Under the pieces are notes generated by a model, which was not told the origin of the DNA, did not search any database, and was given only the letters and a program-made list of their open reading frames with translations. From NCBI GenBank assembly GCA_963737365.1, contig CAVTSD010000007.1, positions 62,001 through 126,000 on the forward strand: a stretch of 64,000 bases of DNA, read 5' to 3'. Shown here one piece after another: positions 61,745 through 64,000 of this stretch. How positions within the stretch are numbered: the first letter of the stretch is position 1; each line of letters opens with the position of its first letter. The position numbers and the translations under genes were made by a program. The stretch is from Roseiarcus sp963737365. Its GTDB lineage: Bacteria > Pseudomonadota > Alphaproteobacteria > Rhizobiales > Beijerinckiaceae.

Positions 61745-62962
61745 TCAGGCCGTTTTGTGCCCCCGCAGATTCGGCAGAAACACCGCAAGAACGCCGATCG
61801 CGGGAAGGAACGAGCAGAGCAGAAACACGAACCGGATGCCCTCCCAGTCCGCGAGCGCGCCGAGCGCCGCCGCGCCAATGCCGCCGATGCCGAAGGCGAA
61901 ACCAAAGAACAGGCCCGACACCATGCCGACGCGGCCCGGCATCAACTCCTGCCCATAAACAACGATCGCGGGAAAGGCTGATGCGATCAGAAAGCCGATC
62001 ACGACGCTCAGGACAATCGTCGCCTCGAGTCCCGCATGCGGAAGCAGAAGCGCGAACGGCAACACGCCCAGGATGGAGACCCAGATTACGAGCTTGCGCC
62101 CAAGCCTGTCGCCGAGCGGTCCGCCGGCGATGGTTCCGGCGGCGACGGCCGCGAAAAACACGAACTGATAAATTTGCGCGTTCTTGATCGGAAGGTCGAA
62201 CTTATTCATGAGATAAAAAGTGTAGTAGCTCGTGAAGCTCGCCAGATAGATGAACTTCGAGAACATCAAAGCAATCAGGATCGTCATCGCCTTCGACACT
62301 TGCTCGCGCGACAAGGTGGGGTGGCGCGCGGGCGCTGCGCTCGAAGGGCGCTTGGCGTGCCCATTCTGCTGATACCAGCGGCCGAGCGCCGTCAGGGTGA
62401 TGATGCCGGCGAGCGCGGCGAGCGTGAACCAGGCAAGCCCGGTCTGTCCGCGCGGCAGCACGATGAACGCGGCCGCCAGCGGCCCGAGCGCGGAGCCGAA
62501 ATTGCCTCCGACCTGAAACAAGGACTGGGCGAGACCGTGCGAGCCGCCGGAGGCGAGGCGGGCGATGCGGGAGGATTCCGGATGGAAGATCGAGGATCCG
62601 AGCCCGAGCAGCATCGCGCCGACAAGCAGCACGCCATAGTGGGAAGCAAAAGCGATCGTCAGCAGCCCGGCCATCGACGACGCCATGCCGAACGGCAAGG
62701 AGTACGGCATCGGGTGACGATCGGTGTAGTGGCCGATGAATGGCTGAAGCAGCGAGGCGGTGAGCTGATACACAAACGTCAGGAATCCAACCTGCGCGAA
62801 GCTGAGGTCGAGGGCGCCGCGGAGGATCGGGTAAACAGCGGGCAAAAGCGCCTGCATCATATCGTTGAGCATGTGACAGAAGCTCGCGGCCCAAAGGACC
62901 GGAAAGACTGTCTTGCTGACGTTCAGGCGAATCGGGATGGCTTCAGTTGCTTGGGTAGACAC
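61745..62962 (-). CDS. MFS transporter, fosmidomycin-resistance (Fsr) type
   Basis: A 405-residue inner-membrane efflux protein with 12 helices. Fsr-like segments are VLWAASFCHMLNDMMQALLP, ALDLSFAQVGFLTFVYQLTA, SLLQPFIGHYTDRHPMPYSL, GLGSSIFHPESSRIARLASG and AGGPLGDRLGRKLVIWVSIL. I chose GTG 62962, which has AGAGGA just upstream; the open frame to 63067 would overlap the divergent AraC gene start. Substrates may be fosmidomycin-like phosphonates or other toxic compounds. The neighbouring AraC regulator probably controls it. Confidence 0.9.
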   Translation of the reverse strand: MSTQATEAIPIRLNVSKTVFPVLWAASFCHMLNDMMQALLPAVYPILRGALDLSFAQVGFLTFVYQLTASLLQPFIGHYTDRHPMPYSLPFGMASSMAGLLTIAFASHYGVLLVGAMLLGLGSSIFHPESSRIARLASGGSHGLAQSLFQVGGNFGSALGPLAAAFIVLPRGQTGLAWFTLAALAGIITLTALGRWYQQNGHAKRPSSAAPARHPTLSREQVSKAMTILIALMFSKFIYLASFTSYYTFYLMNKFDLPIKNAQIYQFVFFAAVAAGTIAGGPLGDRLGRKLVIWVSILGVLPFALLLPHAGLEATIVLSVVIGFLIASAFPAIVVYGQELMPGRVGMVSGLFFGFAFGIGGIGAAALGALADWEGIRFVFLLCSFLPAIGVLAVFLPNLRGHKTA

Positions 62963-63028
62963 GTCGTCCTCTGACCATGATCCTTGCGGTTGACCGGGCG
63001 CGAGAATAAGGGGCGCTCGTGCCGCCCG

Positions 63029-63041
63029 CCACCAATGGTGG
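63029..63041. promoter_or_regulatory. Small palindrome between the Fsr-type and AraC genes
   Basis: CCACC and GGTGG with a 3-base centre, midway in the 104-base divergent region. A candidate operator for the AraC regulator, weakly supported by sequence alone. Confidence 0.25.
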
Positions 63042-63066
63042 GCCTGATTGTTATCCGAGTGGGCCA

Positions 63067-63843
63067 ATGGCGCGGGAAATTCACATCGACAGCGTCGACC
63101 GCGTTCCCCGTCCGATCGTCGCGATCGGCAACGACTATCGGAACGGCCATCGGATCAAGCCCCATCGCCATCGGCGCGGGCAGCTGATCTCCTGCGCGAC
63201 GGGGGTAGTCGTGCTTTCGACGGCCGAGGGCACGTGGGTGATGCCTCCACAGCGGGGCATGTGGATCCCGCCCGCGACAGAACATCGCGTGCGGATGGTC
63301 GGCGCGGTCAGCGTGCAGAGCCTCTATATCGAACCGCAAGCGATTTCTGGCCTGCCGGGTCGCTGTCAGGTTGTCGAGATTTCGCCCTTCTTTCGCAGCC
63401 TCATCACGGAAGCCCTGAGCCTGCCTCTCGAATATAGGCTTGAGGGGCGCGCCGGCGCGTTGATGCAGCTCATCGAGTATGAGATGCAGCAATTGCCCGT
63501 GTTGCCGCTTTCGCTCCGCTACCCTGCGCATGGGCCTTTGTCGGAGCTCTGCAGCCGGTTCGTTCAAGCGCCCAACATTCACGCGACCATCGACACGTGG
63601 GCGAACGCGCTCGCCATGAGCCGCCGCTCTTTTACACGCCTCTTTCGGCGCGAGACCGGCATGAGCTTCGTTGCGTGGCGTCAGCAGGCTTGCTTGCTCT
63701 GCGCGCTGCCTCGTCTCGCGGCGGGTGAGGCCGTCACCACAATCGCGATCGACCTCGGCTATGAAAACCCGGCCGCCTTCACGCTGATGTTCCGACGCGC
63801 TTTTGGGCAGGCTCCGCTCGCCTATCTTGGCTTGCGGGATTGA
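63067..63843 (+). CDS. AraC-family transcriptional regulator with cupin ligand domain
   Basis: A 258-residue regulator. The N-terminal AraC-type cupin has NGHRIKPHRHRRGQLISCAT and MPPQRGMWIPPATEHRVRMV. The C-terminal double helix-turn-helix has ATIDTWANALAMSRRSFTRL, FRRETGMSFVAWRQQACLLC and EAVTTIAIDLGYENPAAFTL, MFRRAFGQAP. ATG 63067 starts MAREIHIDS. It is divergent from the Fsr-type efflux gene, a common arrangement for a local activator of an efflux pump. The inducer is unknown. Confidence 0.92.
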   Translation: MAREIHIDSVDRVPRPIVAIGNDYRNGHRIKPHRHRRGQLISCATGVVVLSTAEGTWVMPPQRGMWIPPATEHRVRMVGAVSVQSLYIEPQAISGLPGRCQVVEISPFFRSLITEALSLPLEYRLEGRAGALMQLIEYEMQQLPVLPLSLRYPAHGPLSELCSRFVQAPNIHATIDTWANALAMSRRSFTRLFRRETGMSFVAWRQQACLLCALPRLAAGEAVTTIAIDLGYENPAAFTLMFRRAFGQAPLAYLGLRD

Positions 63844-63865
63844 CCCGACACGCGCCCCCGCCGTT

Positions 63866-64000
63866 TCACCTTGCCTTGACCGCGACGATGAAAAGCCGGG
63901 GATAGGCGAAGAGGGTTCGACCGTCGGACTGAACCGGATAGGCCTCCTTGAGGCCGGCGCGGTAGCGGGCCAAAAATTCGCAGCGCTCGTCGTCGCCGAG
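63866..64000 (-). CDS. tam: Trans-aconitate 2-methyltransferase, C-terminal end (partial)
   Basis: The last 44 codons of a gene running in from the right edge. They read LGDDERCEFLARYRAGLKEA, YPVQSDGRTLFAYPRLFIVA, VKAR and a stop. The FLARYRxxLxxAYPxxxDGRTLFxxPRLFIVA ending is that of Tam, which methylates trans-aconitate with S-adenosylmethionine to detoxify this aconitase inhibitor. Its convergent neighbour is the AraC gene. The call rests on the C-terminal motif only, since the methyltransferase core lies outside the window. Confidence 0.8.
   Translation of the reverse strand, partial: LGDDERCEFLARYRAGLKEAYPVQSDGRTLFAYPRLFIVAVKAR

Overview
The window is GC-rich DNA from an alphaproteobacterium, most likely of the order Hyphomicrobiales (Rhizobiales; Beijerinckiaceae/Methylocystaceae-like). 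That placement is an inference from gene content: bacterial homospermidine synthase, a cytochrome P460-family protein, MaeB fused to a phosphotransacetylase domain, PPDK, intracellular PHB depolymerase, an imuAB cassette behind an alphaproteobacterial-type LexA box, and many palindromic intergenic repeats. No rRNA, tRNA, CRISPR array, insertion sequence or replication origin was seen.

Layout. 0-3.6 kb: catalase (cut by the left edge), dapD, a small exported protein, a broken DUF559 gene between inverted repeats, and an OsmC-like gene. 3.8-7.4 kb: a three-gene CUT2-type sugar ABC importer (binding protein, double ATPase, permease). 7.5-10.2 kb: an exported His/Met/Lys-rich small protein, an orphan Poly_export domain and homospermidine synthase. 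10.5-14.2 kb: a cytochrome P460-family protein and an EmrAB-type efflux pair. 14.2-18.6 kb: a bufferin-type locus with bufB (MNIO/DUF692), bufC (DUF2063) and a DoxX gene, divergent from an ECF sigma factor and two tandem NrsF-type anti-sigma genes; no bufA precursor gene is present. 18.7-27.3 kb: CYTH-CHAD protein, DsbA-like thioredoxin, aldo/keto reductase, cupin, PHB depolymerase, GST, dodecin, then a GST/TetR operon headed by a frameshifted membrane-protein gene and two matching palindromic operators. 27.5-30.2 kb: DUF1275 protein and an islet of unrecognised genes between dispersed repeats.

30.8-55.3 kb is mostly conserved chromosome: metH with a palindromic operator, maeB, a glycosyltransferase-25 gene, kup, an enol-lactonase-like hydrolase, ppdK, hdeD and hrcA, a ThDP enzyme, a cytosine-deaminase-like amidohydrolase, psiE-like, an HCCA-isomerase-like gene, a second His/Met/Lys-rich exported protein, aroC, a tannase-family esterase and a calcineurin-like phosphoesterase. 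55.4-58.2 kb is lower in GC and looks acquired: Cys-rich exported peptide, GH19-like lytic enzyme, frameshifted trmO, and a membrane coiled-coil protein. 58.2-64 kb: SOS-box-controlled imuA-imuB (imuB frameshifted, dnaE2 absent from its usual place), a transglutaminase, a fosmidomycin-resistance-type MFS gene divergent from an AraC regulator, and the end of a trans-aconitate methyltransferase gene.

Common threads: maeB, ppdK and the PHB depolymerase fit carbon-storage and C4/C3 metabolism. The sigma/NrsF/Buf locus points to envelope metal or oxidant stress, and the two His/Met-rich exported proteins may share that theme (inference). Several genes carry single frameshifts or nonsense codons (DUF559, the 27-kb membrane gene, trmO, imuB, a sigma-factor remnant). 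Some may be real decay and some may be assembly errors; raw reads would tell.
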